Origin: Clostridium sp. JN-9
GTDB lineage: Bacteria; Bacillota; Clostridia; Clostridiales; Clostridiaceae
Direction: 5' to 3'
Length of the DNA stretch: 64,000 nucleotides
Assembly (NCBI RefSeq): GCF_004103695.1
Contig: NZ_CP035280.1
Span: 868,001 to 932,000 of the forward strand
In this document: piece by piece, positions 47,354 to 56,060 of the stretch
How the letters are laid out: each line of letters begins with the position of its first letter
Position numbering within the stretch: the first letter of the stretch is position 1
Program-made: the position numbers and the translations under genes
Notes under the pieces: generated by a model
Told to the model about the DNA's origin: nothing
Seen by the model: the letters and a program-made list of their open reading frames with translations, nothing else
Database searches by the model: none

Positions 47354-50119
47354 TTGCTTAGAAAAGATAAAGTATATGAGCACTTAAAAGAGCTGTGTAA
47401 TTGCATACAGAACCCAAAAGAACTTAAGTATAATGTGGGATTTTCTGCAGTAAAAATAGCAAATGATCTTAACATAGAAAGAAGTAATGTGTCCTCTGAT
47501 TTAAATAAATTATACAAGGAAGGCAGCATTTATAAAGTAGAAGGAAGGCCTACTCTATACATAGATAAAGAATGGGCATTAAATAATGACTATTATGGTA
47601 AAAATAATGATGAAAATAATAAGCCTAAAAGGGAAATTAAAGATTGCTTTACATCTTTGATTGGATATGAAGACTCTTTAAATTCTCAAATAAAGCAGGC
47701 GCAGGCAGCTTTGCTGTACCCTCCTCATGGATTGCCTGCTTTAATATTAGGGGATACAGGTACCGGTAAGACTATGTTTGCAGAGTATATGTATAAATTT
47801 TCTGTAGATAATAATGCCTTAAAGAAAAATGCACCATTTGTATCCTTTAACTGTGCCGATTATGCTAATAATCATGAGCTTCTTATGTCAATTTTATTTG
47901 GAAGTATAAAAGGAGCATACACAGGAAGCGATGCTAGTAAACCTGGACTTGTTGAAATGGCTGATGGAGGTATATTGTTTCTGGATGAAGTTCACAGGCT
48001 TCCACCTGAGGGGCAGGAAATGCTGTTTACTCTCATGGATAAGGGAAAGTTTAGAAGGCTTGGAGATACAGTTTTCAAAAGTGTGGATGTGCTGATTTTA
48101 GCTGCAACCACTGAGCTGCCGGAGTCAGCATTTTTAAAGACATTTTATAGAAGGTTTCCAATTGTAATTAAGATGCCAAGCTTAAAGGACAGGTCTATAA
48201 AGGAAAGACTGATGCTGATATATTACTTCTTCAACAAGGAAGCCATGAGAATTAAAATGCCGATAAAGGTAAGCAATGATGTGCTTCTTGCACTTTCTTC
48301 ATATTTACCTTCAGCCAATATAGGAGAGCTTAAATCAAATATTGAGCTGGTAGTTTCAAGAGGATATATGGATTATCTAATTGAGCAGGATAGTATTCGA
48401 ATAGTATTGGCCTACCTGCCTGACAGTGTTAAAAATTCCCTCCTGTATGATAAAAACACCCGCCAGCAGATTTCAGAAATTATAGGCTATGAGGATAGGG
48501 TATTTTCAGGAAGTGTTAACCTTATAAGCAGCAATGAATATAAAAACAATAAGTTCTCTAATGACGTATATTTTTATCTGGACCGTAAATTTGATGAATA
48601 TAAAAATATAGGTATGGAAAAAGAAAAATTAAAAGATAAGCTTTACAAGGATTTGGAGGATTACTTCGTAACTTATAACAGAGGGCTAATGTCTAAAGCA
48701 TATAATGAATCTGAGCTTTCTAAATTTGTGGACAATAAAATAATAAGTATTTTAAAAATAATAAGAAGCGAAATAGAAAAAAGGTTCAATTATTATATAA
48801 AAGAAAATACCTTTGTTGCATTAGCTTTTCATATAAATTCTATGTTTGACAGGAGAATTCAAAGCAATTCTGTAGAAATTATTAATGTAAAGGATAAGAA
48901 TCCTATTGAATATGATATAGCAGTTTACATTTATGAAAGGCTTAACTCACTTTTAGGCTATAAGATCCCTAGAAATGAGATAGAATTTATTAGTATAATA
49001 TTACATACTTCAGAACATGAAGAAGATAAGCATAAAAAAATTCCTATTTTAGTTATAGCACATGGAGAAAATGTTGCTACAAATATGGCCAAAGTAGCCA
49101 CTACCCTGCTGGATGTAGATCATATTGTAAGTATAGACATGAACCTTGAGGACAAGCCAAGTGATATATTGGAAGTAGCAATAGATTTGTGTAAGAAAAT
49201 AGATGAAGGCAAGGGTATTCTTTTAATGGTAGATATGGGATCTTTGAAGACCTTTGGCAGTGAAATTACAAAAAGGACAGGTATACAGGTAATTACTATT
49301 GATAATCTTAGCATGCCGGCACTTTTAGAAGCTTCACATAAATCCATGCTGCCTTATTCAAATTTAAAGGATGTGGCCTTATCCGTGCTGGAGGTATATA
49401 AAACTTCTTTAATAAATAATACAAATGAAATATTAGATTCTAAGAACAAGAAAAAAGTTATATTTACCACCTGCAGTACAGGAAAAGGTACTGCAGCTTT
49501 TCTAAAGAAGCTGATTTCAAAGGCACTTAGTGTTAATTGTATAAGGGGTGTAGAAATATTTGAAGTGAATATTAGTGACAAAAAAGAAGATGCGGAAAAA
49601 ATAAAAAGACTTGCGGGTGAAAAGAAAATTGCAGCTATAGCAGGAAGTATAAATCCTGGAATTACTGATGTACCATTTATTAATTTAATGGAATTTGTTA
49701 CAGGAAGCGGTTTAAAGAAGGTTATGAGCTATGTAGCTGATAATCAGGTCATTAATTTAGAAGCAATAGACAATGACAGGACAATTGCTTATGGGGCTAT
49801 AGGAAATGCATTAGACGAAAATTTAAGATTTTTATCTGGTAATAAAATAATGCCATATATTGATAAATATATAAAAAGTTTAGAAGATGAAAAAGCTGCA
49901 GTTTTTAGCAATCAGACATATACTCTTTTAGCAATTCATTTAGGTTATGCATTAGAAAGGCTTAAATTTGATAAGGATATTGAAGTTTCCACTGAGGATA
50001 TCTTAGAAAGTAAGCTGGCTAATGAAATTAATAAAGATTTCGGAATTATATTTACTAAGTCAGAAATGGATAATTTAAACATGATTATAAATGAGGAATT
50101 AAAATCTAGTGTTTCATAG
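47354..50119 (+). CDS. LevR-type sigma-54 activator with PTS regulation domains
   Basis: 921 residues from a TTG behind AGGGGG. A winged HTH (1-70) is followed by an AAA+ domain with GDTGTGKT (133-140), the sigma-54 loop GAYTGS (187-192) and ILFLDEVH (207-214). Then come a PRD, an EIIA-Man-like domain (LVIAHGENVATN), an EIIB-like domain (FTTCSTGKGTAAF) and a second PRD with AIHLGYALERL. It should activate the PTS operon next to it when the sugar is taken up, under control by PTS phosphorylation. Confidence 0.92.
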   Translation: MLRKDKVYEHLKELCNCIQNPKELKYNVGFSAVKIANDLNIERSNVSSDLNKLYKEGSIYKVEGRPTLYIDKEWALNNDYYGKNNDENNKPKREIKDCFTSLIGYEDSLNSQIKQAQAALLYPPHGLPALILGDTGTGKTMFAEYMYKFSVDNNALKKNAPFVSFNCADYANNHELLMSILFGSIKGAYTGSDASKPGLVEMADGGILFLDEVHRLPPEGQEMLFTLMDKGKFRRLGDTVFKSVDVLILAATTELPESAFLKTFYRRFPIVIKMPSLKDRSIKERLMLIYYFFNKEAMRIKMPIKVSNDVLLALSSYLPSANIGELKSNIELVVSRGYMDYLIEQDSIRIVLAYLPDSVKNSLLYDKNTRQQISEIIGYEDRVFSGSVNLISSNEYKNNKFSNDVYFYLDRKFDEYKNIGMEKEKLKDKLYKDLEDYFVTYNRGLMSKAYNESELSKFVDNKIISILKIIRSEIEKRFNYYIKENTFVALAFHINSMFDRRIQSNSVEIINVKDKNPIEYDIAVYIYERLNSLLGYKIPRNEIEFISIILHTSEHEEDKHKKIPILVIAHGENVATNMAKVATTLLDVDHIVSIDMNLEDKPSDILEVAIDLCKKIDEGKGILLMVDMGSLKTFGSEITKRTGIQVITIDNLSMPALLEASHKSMLPYSNLKDVALSVLEVYKTSLINNTNEILDSKNKKKVIFTTCSTGKGTAAFLKKLISKALSVNCIRGVEIFEVNISDKKEDAEKIKRLAGEKKIAAIAGSINPGITDVPFINLMEFVTGSGLKKVMSYVADNQVINLEAIDNDRTIAYGAIGNALDENLRFLSGNKIMPYIDKYIKSLEDEKAAVFSNQTYTLLAIHLGYALERLKFDKDIEVSTEDILESKLANEINKDFGIIFTKSEMDNLNMIINEELKSSVS

Positions 50120-50131
50120 TGTTTTAATTTT

Positions 50132-50179
50132 AGAGATACTATTTTATCTTTTTAGATAAAGTGTATCTCTATTTATTTT
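50132..50179 (+). terminator. Terminator of the activator gene
   Basis: AGAGATAC and TTTATCT pair with AGATAAA and GTATCTCT, then ATTTATTTT. Confidence 0.75.
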
Positions 50180-50227
50180 GTCCATTGAAACTCAGTGCTT
50201 AGAACTTATTCATAATATTAAAATAAG

Positions 50228-50246
50228 TTGGCATGGATATTGCTTT
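50228..50246 (+). promoter_or_regulatory. Sigma-54 promoter of the PTS operon
   Basis: TTGGCAT-GGATA-TTGCTTT. The -24 GG (50230-50231) and -12 GC (50242-50243) have the exact 10-base gap of the consensus. It faces the PTS genes and follows the activator gene. Confidence 0.92.
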
Positions 50247-50280
50247 AATAATTAGTGTAAGTATGAAAGGGGGTGCAATT

Positions 50281-50700
50281 TTGAAAGACATAGCATTAAT
50301 ACTTTTAAGTCATGGCAATATGGCTAAAGAAACTTTAAAGAGTGCAGAGATGATAGTAGGCAAAATTGAAAATGCTTATGCTCTCTCTATGGACGTTGAT
50401 GATGGTATGAATGGAATAGGACTTAAATTAGATAACTGCTTTGAAGGCATTGGTAAAAATATAAAGCATGTTTTTGTAATTGCGGATCTATTAGGCGGAA
50501 CACCTTGCAATGTAGCTGTGCAAAAGCTGGCCGCTATGGAAAATGTTACTTTAATCAGCGGACTAAATCTGACAATGGTAATTGAATTTGCTATGTCTCA
50601 ATACGATGACTGCGAAAAATTGAAGGAACATCTTATTGAGGTAGGCAGAAATGGAATTTTAGACGTCCTGGCAGATCTAAAAAAACAATTAACTAAATAA
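50281..50700 (+). CDS. PTS mannose-family EIIA
   Basis: 139 residues from a TTG behind AAGGGGGTG; the in-frame ATG at 50233 lies inside the sigma-54 promoter and cannot be used. Phospho-His is His11 in LILLSHGNMA. VFVIADLLGGTPCNVA is the usual second family segment. It takes phosphate from HPr and passes it to EIIB. Confidence 0.9.
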   Translation: MKDIALILLSHGNMAKETLKSAEMIVGKIENAYALSMDVDDGMNGIGLKLDNCFEGIGKNIKHVFVIADLLGGTPCNVAVQKLAAMENVTLISGLNLTMVIEFAMSQYDDCEKLKEHLIEVGRNGILDVLADLKKQLTK

Positions 50701-50716
50701 AAAAGGGAGTGATTTA

Positions 50717-51487
50717 ATGCAACATTTGGCTATGTGGCAGATTATAATTCTGACAGTATATGCGGCTATTTCAATTATTGATAGTTTAGGCTTATCAACA
50801 TCAATAGCTAACCCTTTGTTTGCAGGCTTTTTTACAGGACTTATTTTAGGAAACGTTCCCATGGGGCTTGTGGTAGGCGCCACATTACAATTGATGGTAT
50901 TAGGCGTCGCAACATATGGAGGTGCTTCTGTACCAGATTTTATGTCAGCAGCCATTATAGGAACGGCTTTTGCAATAATATCTGGTCAAAAGGTTGAGTA
51001 TGCTATAGGAGTAGGGGTTCCAATTGGTTTATTATTAACCCAGATGGATGTTTTAGCGAGAATTTCCAACTCCATATTCCAGCATAAAGCTGATAGATAT
51101 GCAGAAAATGGAGATGCAGACGGAGTTGCAAGAATGAACCTTGCAAGCATGTCTACTTGGATGATAAGCAGAGGCTTGCCAGTATTTGTGGGACTTTTCT
51201 TTGGTACTGCAGTAGTAAATGCAATAAATAAATATATTCCACAGTGGCTTATGGGTGGACTTAAGGTATCAGGTAAAATTCTCCCAGCATTAGGTATTGC
51301 AATACTTATGAGATATCTACCTCTTAAAAAGTATTATCCATTCTATATAATAGGATTTCTTTTAGTTGCCTTTGGAAAAGTAAGCATGATAGGTATTGCT
51401 TTAGCAGGCTTTGCAATTGCAGCTATTTATCTTATGATTAAAAATGATCTTAAACCCAGTGTTGGCGGAGGTGATATAGATGACTGA
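50717..51487 (+). CDS. PTS mannose-family EIIC
   Basis: 256 residues, membrane part of the transporter, with about seven hydrophobic segments and the family stretch NPLFAGFFTGLILGNVPMGL plus GASVPDFMSAAIIGTAFAI. Together with EIID it forms the channel and sugar site. It overlaps EIID by 8 bases. Confidence 0.92.
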   Translation: MQHLAMWQIIILTVYAAISIIDSLGLSTSIANPLFAGFFTGLILGNVPMGLVVGATLQLMVLGVATYGGASVPDFMSAAIIGTAFAIISGQKVEYAIGVGVPIGLLLTQMDVLARISNSIFQHKADRYAENGDADGVARMNLASMSTWMISRGLPVFVGLFFGTAVVNAINKYIPQWLMGGLKVSGKILPALGIAILMRYLPLKKYYPFYIIGFLLVAFGKVSMIGIALAGFAIAAIYLMIKNDLKPSVGGGDIDD

Positions 51488-52328
51488 AGAAAAAAAGGTT
51501 ACTGTAAATGAAGCTGAAAAAAAGGCTGCTTCAAATGGAAAGGAAAAGATAACTAACAAGGATTTAAAAAAGGTATTCTGGAGAGCACTTTTTGGATTAC
51601 AAATAGGTTTTAACTATGAAAGAATGCAGGGTCTTGGCTATTGTTTTGCCATGATACCTATATTAAAAAAGCTATATAAGACCAAAGAAGAAATGAAAAG
51701 GGCTTTAAAAGTGCATCTGCAATTTTTCAATACTACTCCTGCTATGTCACATCTTATATTAGGTGCAGATATTGCTATGGAAGAGGAATATGGGCTTGAT
51801 GAAGAGGCTATAAGTTCATTTAAAACTTCACTTATGGCACCATTTGCTGGAATCGGAGATACAGTATTTGTAGCTATTTATAGAACAGTAGTATTTAGTA
51901 TAGCAGCTTATATGGCAATGCAGGGAAGTGTTGTAGGAGTTGTAATTCCAATCATTACTGCAATTATAATGTGGTGGGTAAGATATAAGTTTACACAGAT
52001 AGGCTATAGTCAAGGTAAGAAAATAGCAGTTGGAATGGGAGGCAGACTTAAGCAATTAACTGAGGGTGCTTCTATATTAGGATTATTTGTTATAGGCGGT
52101 CTGGCACCTTCAATTATCAATGTAAAGGTTCCCTATGTATTTCAATCCGGAAGTGTAAAACTTGTAGTTCAGGATATGCTTGATAAAATATTACCAGGCA
52201 TGGTACCACTTGCAATAGTCTTCTTTTCTTATTGGCTTCTTGGTAAGAAAAAGATGAACTCAACAAGACTTATAGTTGTTTTAATTATTTTAGGAATAGT
52301 TTTGTATAATCTTCAAATATTAGCATAA
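51480..52328 (+). CDS. PTS mannose-family EIID
   Basis: 282 residues. ITNKDLKKVFWRALFGLQIG and NYERMQGLGYCFAMIP are standard EIID openings, followed by FNTTPAMSHLILGADIAMEE and LMAPFAGIGDTVF. The C-terminus has several membrane helices. It completes the membrane part with EIIC. Confidence 0.93.
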   Translation: MTEEKKVTVNEAEKKAASNGKEKITNKDLKKVFWRALFGLQIGFNYERMQGLGYCFAMIPILKKLYKTKEEMKRALKVHLQFFNTTPAMSHLILGADIAMEEEYGLDEEAISSFKTSLMAPFAGIGDTVFVAIYRTVVFSIAAYMAMQGSVVGVVIPIITAIIMWWVRYKFTQIGYSQGKKIAVGMGGRLKQLTEGASILGLFVIGGLAPSIINVKVPYVFQSGSVKLVVQDMLDKILPGMVPLAIVFFSYWLLGKKKMNSTRLIVVLIILGIVLYNLQILA

Positions 52329-52336
52329 TAACAAAT

Positions 52337-52371
52337 GCATATACAGTATTATTTACCAATACTGTATATGC
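52337..52371 (+). other. Perfect 14-bp hairpin inside the PTS operon
   Basis: GCATATACAGTATT, 7-base loop, AATACTGTATATGC. There is no T run, so it is more likely an mRNA processing or stability element than a terminator. Part of it (TACTGTATATG) occurs again 60 bases further. Confidence 0.6.
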
Positions 52372-52460
52372 TGTTTAATATAAAAATGTTAGAATATTAG
52401 CATAATGATATGTACACTTACTGTATATGTTAATTTATAAAAATGAAAGAAGGTATAATA

Positions 52461-52943
52461 ATGGCAATTATACATGCAAGAATAGATGAAAGATTAATAC
52501 ATGGTCAGGTTGCTACTGTTTGGACTAATAGCTTAGGCTGCAATAGAATAATGGTAGTAAATGATGAGGCCTGCAACAGTGAAACGCAAAAATATGTGTT
52601 AAAACTGGCCTGCCCTGTCAGCGTAAGCTTATCTGTTCTAACTATAGAAAAGGCAGTAACAAGAATAAAAGAAGGCAGATATGACAACGACAAGGTGTTC
52701 GTAATCTTTAAAAATCCTAAGGACTGCTTAAAGCTTATAGAAAATGGAATAAAACTTCCTTCACTTAATGTTGGAAATATGTCCGCAAAAGAAGGAACCA
52801 CAAATATAAAAAGATCAGTTAATGTATCTAAGGAAGATGTTGAGGCATTTAGAAAAATAAACTCTTCCGGTCTGAAAATTACTGCAAAAATGATTCCCGA
52901 TGAACCGGAGACAAATTTCATGAACTTAATAAAGGACTTATAA
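52461..52943 (+). CDS. PTS mannose-family EIIB
   Basis: 160 residues from the ATG behind AAAGAAGG; an ATG 18 bases earlier overlaps that site. Phospho-His is His14 in RIDERLIHGQVATVW. The order IIA-IIC-IID-IIB is unusual only in that IIB comes last. The fold and length are those of sorbose/mannose EIIB. Confidence 0.92.
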   Translation: MAIIHARIDERLIHGQVATVWTNSLGCNRIMVVNDEACNSETQKYVLKLACPVSVSLSVLTIEKAVTRIKEGRYDNDKVFVIFKNPKDCLKLIENGIKLPSLNVGNMSAKEGTTNIKRSVNVSKEDVEAFRKINSSGLKITAKMIPDEPETNFMNLIKDL

Positions 52944-52945
52944 TT

Positions 52946-54007
52946 ATGATAGATAAAAATAGATTTATGTATTTAAAAAAGTACCTTGAAGAATGTGCAA
53001 AGGGAGGAGCATTTCCAGGCGCTTCCTTTGGCATAGTAACTAAAGAAGACTGCATGTTTGATTCTGTAGGCTATTCTCAGCTTATGCCTGAAAGAGAAAG
53101 CGCAGGTATTAATACTATTTATGACTTAGCTTCTTTAAGCAAAGTTGTTTCTACAACAACTATTATTTTAATGCTTATAGAACAAGGCAGAATTACTCTT
53201 CAAACAAAGGTAAGTGATATTTTAAGCAGTTTTAAACATAAAGATGTTACTATTTTAAATTTACTCACTCACACTTCTGGGCTGCCTTCAGACATACAGG
53301 ATTATAAAAAATTCTGCAGCACAAGGGAAGATTTAATTAACAGTGTTTATAACACAGAATTAGAATACGAAACTGGCAAAAAAGTTATGTACTCAGATAT
53401 AGGCTATATTCTTCTGGGATTAATTGCAGAAAAAACTATTGGAAAGCTTGATGAGTTTTTTAAAAATAATATAGCTAAGCCCCTGAACATGGAAAATACT
53501 TTTTATAATCCAGTTAAAGAAGTTAGAAGCAAATGTGCAGCAACTGAAATTACAAAAGCAAGGGGCTGTATCAAGGGAATAGTCCATGATGGAAAAGCAT
53601 ATATGCTTAATGGGGTAAGCGGTCATGCTGGCTTATTTTCTACTGTAGGTGATCTTGGAAGGTTCTGTAGAATGATTTTAAATGAGGGAATGCCAGATGG
53701 CGTAACCCATGAAAGAATTTTAAGTAAAAATTCAATAATGCTAATGAGCAAGTGCTATACTACGGGACTTAATGAAAGAAGAGGACTAGGATGGCAGCTT
53801 AAAGATAATTTAAGTTCAATGGGGGATTTGGCATCAGAATGCAGTATTTACCATACTGGTTTTTCTGGAACTTCAATACTAATTGATTTTAAAAATCAAA
53901 TGGCTTTTATATTGCTTACAAACAGAATACATCCTACCAGGGAGAATAAGGAATTAATAAAACTAAGAAGAAATATTAATAATATAGCAGAAACTATAGT
54001 TTTTTAA
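52946..54007 (+). CDS. Cytosolic serine hydrolase, class C beta-lactamase fold
   Basis: 353 residues, two bases after the EIIB stop, with AAAGGA before it. SLSK carries the nucleophile Ser, YSDIG is the Tyr motif and HTGFSGTS replaces KTG. There is no signal peptide, while AmpC enzymes are exported. Relatives cut D-amino peptides or esters. Placed in a PTS operon with an epimerase, it is a good candidate for a peptidase acting on imported muropeptide material. Confidence 0.8.
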   Translation: MIDKNRFMYLKKYLEECAKGGAFPGASFGIVTKEDCMFDSVGYSQLMPERESAGINTIYDLASLSKVVSTTTIILMLIEQGRITLQTKVSDILSSFKHKDVTILNLLTHTSGLPSDIQDYKKFCSTREDLINSVYNTELEYETGKKVMYSDIGYILLGLIAEKTIGKLDEFFKNNIAKPLNMENTFYNPVKEVRSKCAATEITKARGCIKGIVHDGKAYMLNGVSGHAGLFSTVGDLGRFCRMILNEGMPDGVTHERILSKNSIMLMSKCYTTGLNERRGLGWQLKDNLSSMGDLASECSIYHTGFSGTSILIDFKNQMAFILLTNRIHPTRENKELIKLRRNINNIAETIVF

Positions 54008-54031
54008 AATTTTGAAAATAAGGGGAAGCTT

Positions 54032-54817
54032 ATGGAAAATATTAAAAGACTAATTGATGAAAATAAGGGAGATATAGCAGTAGCTTTTAAAAATTTAAAA
54101 ACCAATTCTTCCATAATGATAAATGAAGATGTAATATTCCCTTCAGCTAGTACTATAAAATTAGTAATTATAGCTGCTTTAATGAATGAGATTAATAAAG
54201 GTACAATGAAACTTGAGCAGACTATAACTCTGTCAGATATTCATAAGTGCGGCGGAGATGGAATACTAAAAGAACTAAAGGAAGGTCACAAATTTACATT
54301 ATATGAAATTGCAAAACTTATGATTATTATAAGTGACAACACTGCGGCAAATATATTAATAAAGCTGTTAGGTATGGGAAATATTAATCAAATGGCTGAA
54401 AAATTAGGCATGGCAAATACAAAACTTAATAGAAAAATGATGGATTCAGAAGCTGTTAAATATGGAAAAGAGAATGTAACAACAGCAAAGGATTTATGTC
54501 ATTTTTTAGAGCTTTTATATAATGGGAAAGTGATAAATAAAGAATATAGTGAAATCATACTGGGAGTATTACTTAAACAGCAATTAGGCGGAAGATTAAA
54601 TTTATATCTTCCAGAAGGTGTTATAATTGCTCATAAAACTGGAGACTTAGATAAACTAGAACATGATGCAGGTATAGTATATAATTATCCCAATGATTAT
54701 ATACTTTGTGTATTAACTAAGAATTTATTATCAAACAAAGATGGAAAAGAGATTATAGGCAGAGTTTCGCTGGAAGTTTATAAATATATGAATAAAGACA
54801 AATATGAGCAGGCATAA
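54032..54817 (+). CDS. Cytosolic serine hydrolase, class A beta-lactamase fold
   Basis: 261 residues. SASTIK has the Ser and Lys, IISDNTAAN is the SDN motif and HKTGDLD is the KTG motif. No signal peptide. The loop with RKMMDSEAVKYGKEN is that of non-resistance relatives and lacks the normal ExxLN. It may be a D-peptidase or esterase rather than an antibiotic-resistance enzyme. It is co-directional with the class C-type gene, 24 bases apart. Confidence 0.8.
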   Translation: MENIKRLIDENKGDIAVAFKNLKTNSSIMINEDVIFPSASTIKLVIIAALMNEINKGTMKLEQTITLSDIHKCGGDGILKELKEGHKFTLYEIAKLMIIISDNTAANILIKLLGMGNINQMAEKLGMANTKLNRKMMDSEAVKYGKENVTTAKDLCHFLELLYNGKVINKEYSEIILGVLLKQQLGGRLNLYLPEGVIIAHKTGDLDKLEHDAGIVYNYPNDYILCVLTKNLLSNKDGKEIIGRVSLEVYKYMNKDKYEQA

Positions 54818-54873
54818 AGTATTATAAATCAACAAATTTTGTCTTTTCTACATTCATTTTGGAGGCAATTAAT

Positions 54874-55950
54874 ATGAAAATAACAGACATAAAAATAAAA
54901 CACATATCTGTTCCTCTCAGGACACCTTTTAAAACTGCCTTAAGAACAGTAAATAGTGTGGAGGATACTATAGTAGAAGTTTATACAGATACTGGCAATA
55001 TAGGATTTGGTGAGGCGCCGCCTACTGGAGTTATAACTGGAGACACTACTGGAGCTATAATAGGCGCTATAGAAGATCATATAAAAAAAAGTATAATAGG
55101 CATGTCTATAGATAACTTTGAAGAATTAATGCTGAAGTTAAATAATTGTATTGTAAAAAATACCAGTGCAAAGGCTGCAGTAGATATAGCCTTATATGAT
55201 TTGTATGGTCAGCTATATAATGCACCATTATACAAGTTATTAGGCGGCTACAGAAAGGAAATAATTACGGATATAACCATAAGTGTAAATGACCTGGAAG
55301 AAATGGCAAAAGACAGCTTAGATGCAATTAAAAGAGGTTACACTACCTTAAAAATAAAAGTAGGAAAAGATTCTGCAAAGGACATGGAAAGAATGAAGGC
55401 AATAAGAAAGGCTGTAGGTTATGATGTAAAGCTTAGGATTGATGCTAATCAAGGCTGGAAACCTAAAGAGGCAGTAAGAATATTAGATAAGATGTATAAT
55501 GAAGGCCTTCAGATTGAATTTGCAGAGCAGCCAGTTGCAGCCCATGATATAGATGGATTAAAATTTGTAACAGATAATGTATCCATACCTGTTTTAGCTG
55601 ATGAAAGTGTATTTTCACCTATGGATGCCTTAAATATTCTGCAGAAAAGAGCAGCGGATCTAATAAATATAAAGCTTATGAAAACCGGTGGAATATATAA
55701 TGCACTGAAAATATGCTCTCTAGCAGAGATGTATGGCGTTGAATGCATGATTGGCTGTATGCTGGAAGCAAAGGTCAGTGTAACTGCAGCAGTACATTTA
55801 GCCTGTGCTAAAAGCATTATAACTAAAATTGACTTAGATGGTCCTGTTTTATGCAGTGAAGATCCAATAACTGGAGGAGCTGTATTCAATGAATATAAAA
55901 TAAGCCTTACAGAAGATTCTGGCTTGGGTATTAAGTCTATAACTTATTAG
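54874..55950 (+). CDS. Dipeptide epimerase, L-Ala-D/L-Glu type
   Basis: 358 residues from the ATG behind GGAGG. Enolase superfamily: KIKVGKD with the first Lys base, then metal ligands in RIDANQGW, FAEQPV and LADESVF, then the second Lys in NIKLMKTGG. The 20s loop RTPFKTALRTVNSVED matches YkfB/YcjG epimerases that turn L-Ala-D-Glu from murein into L-Ala-L-Glu. It closes the PTS operon and gives the best hint of its substrate. Confidence 0.88.
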   Translation: MKITDIKIKHISVPLRTPFKTALRTVNSVEDTIVEVYTDTGNIGFGEAPPTGVITGDTTGAIIGAIEDHIKKSIIGMSIDNFEELMLKLNNCIVKNTSAKAAVDIALYDLYGQLYNAPLYKLLGGYRKEIITDITISVNDLEEMAKDSLDAIKRGYTTLKIKVGKDSAKDMERMKAIRKAVGYDVKLRIDANQGWKPKEAVRILDKMYNEGLQIEFAEQPVAAHDIDGLKFVTDNVSIPVLADESVFSPMDALNILQKRAADLINIKLMKTGGIYNALKICSLAEMYGVECMIGCMLEAKVSVTAAVHLACAKSIITKIDLDGPVLCSEDPITGGAVFNEYKISLTEDSGLGIKSITY

Positions 55951-55989
55951 AAGATAACATTAAAATTAAATTAAATTTTTTGTAAGATA

Positions 55990-56020
55990 AAGCTATCATT
56001 TATATTTGATAGCTTTTTTG
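55990..56020 (+). terminator. Terminator of the PTS operon
   Basis: AAGCTATCA pairs with TGATAGCTT, with six T. Confidence 0.9.
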
Positions 56021-56060
56021 GATATATTAATAATATTAAAATATACGGGAGCGTGATATT

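Noticed and set aside
50233-50281. ATG at 50233 as start of EIIA
   Set aside because: It lies inside the -24/-12 promoter, so it is not on the mRNA; the TTG at 50281 has a strong ribosome site.
54032-54817. Class A beta-lactamase resistance gene
   Set aside because: No signal peptide, an altered catalytic loop and a place inside a PTS operon argue against resistance.
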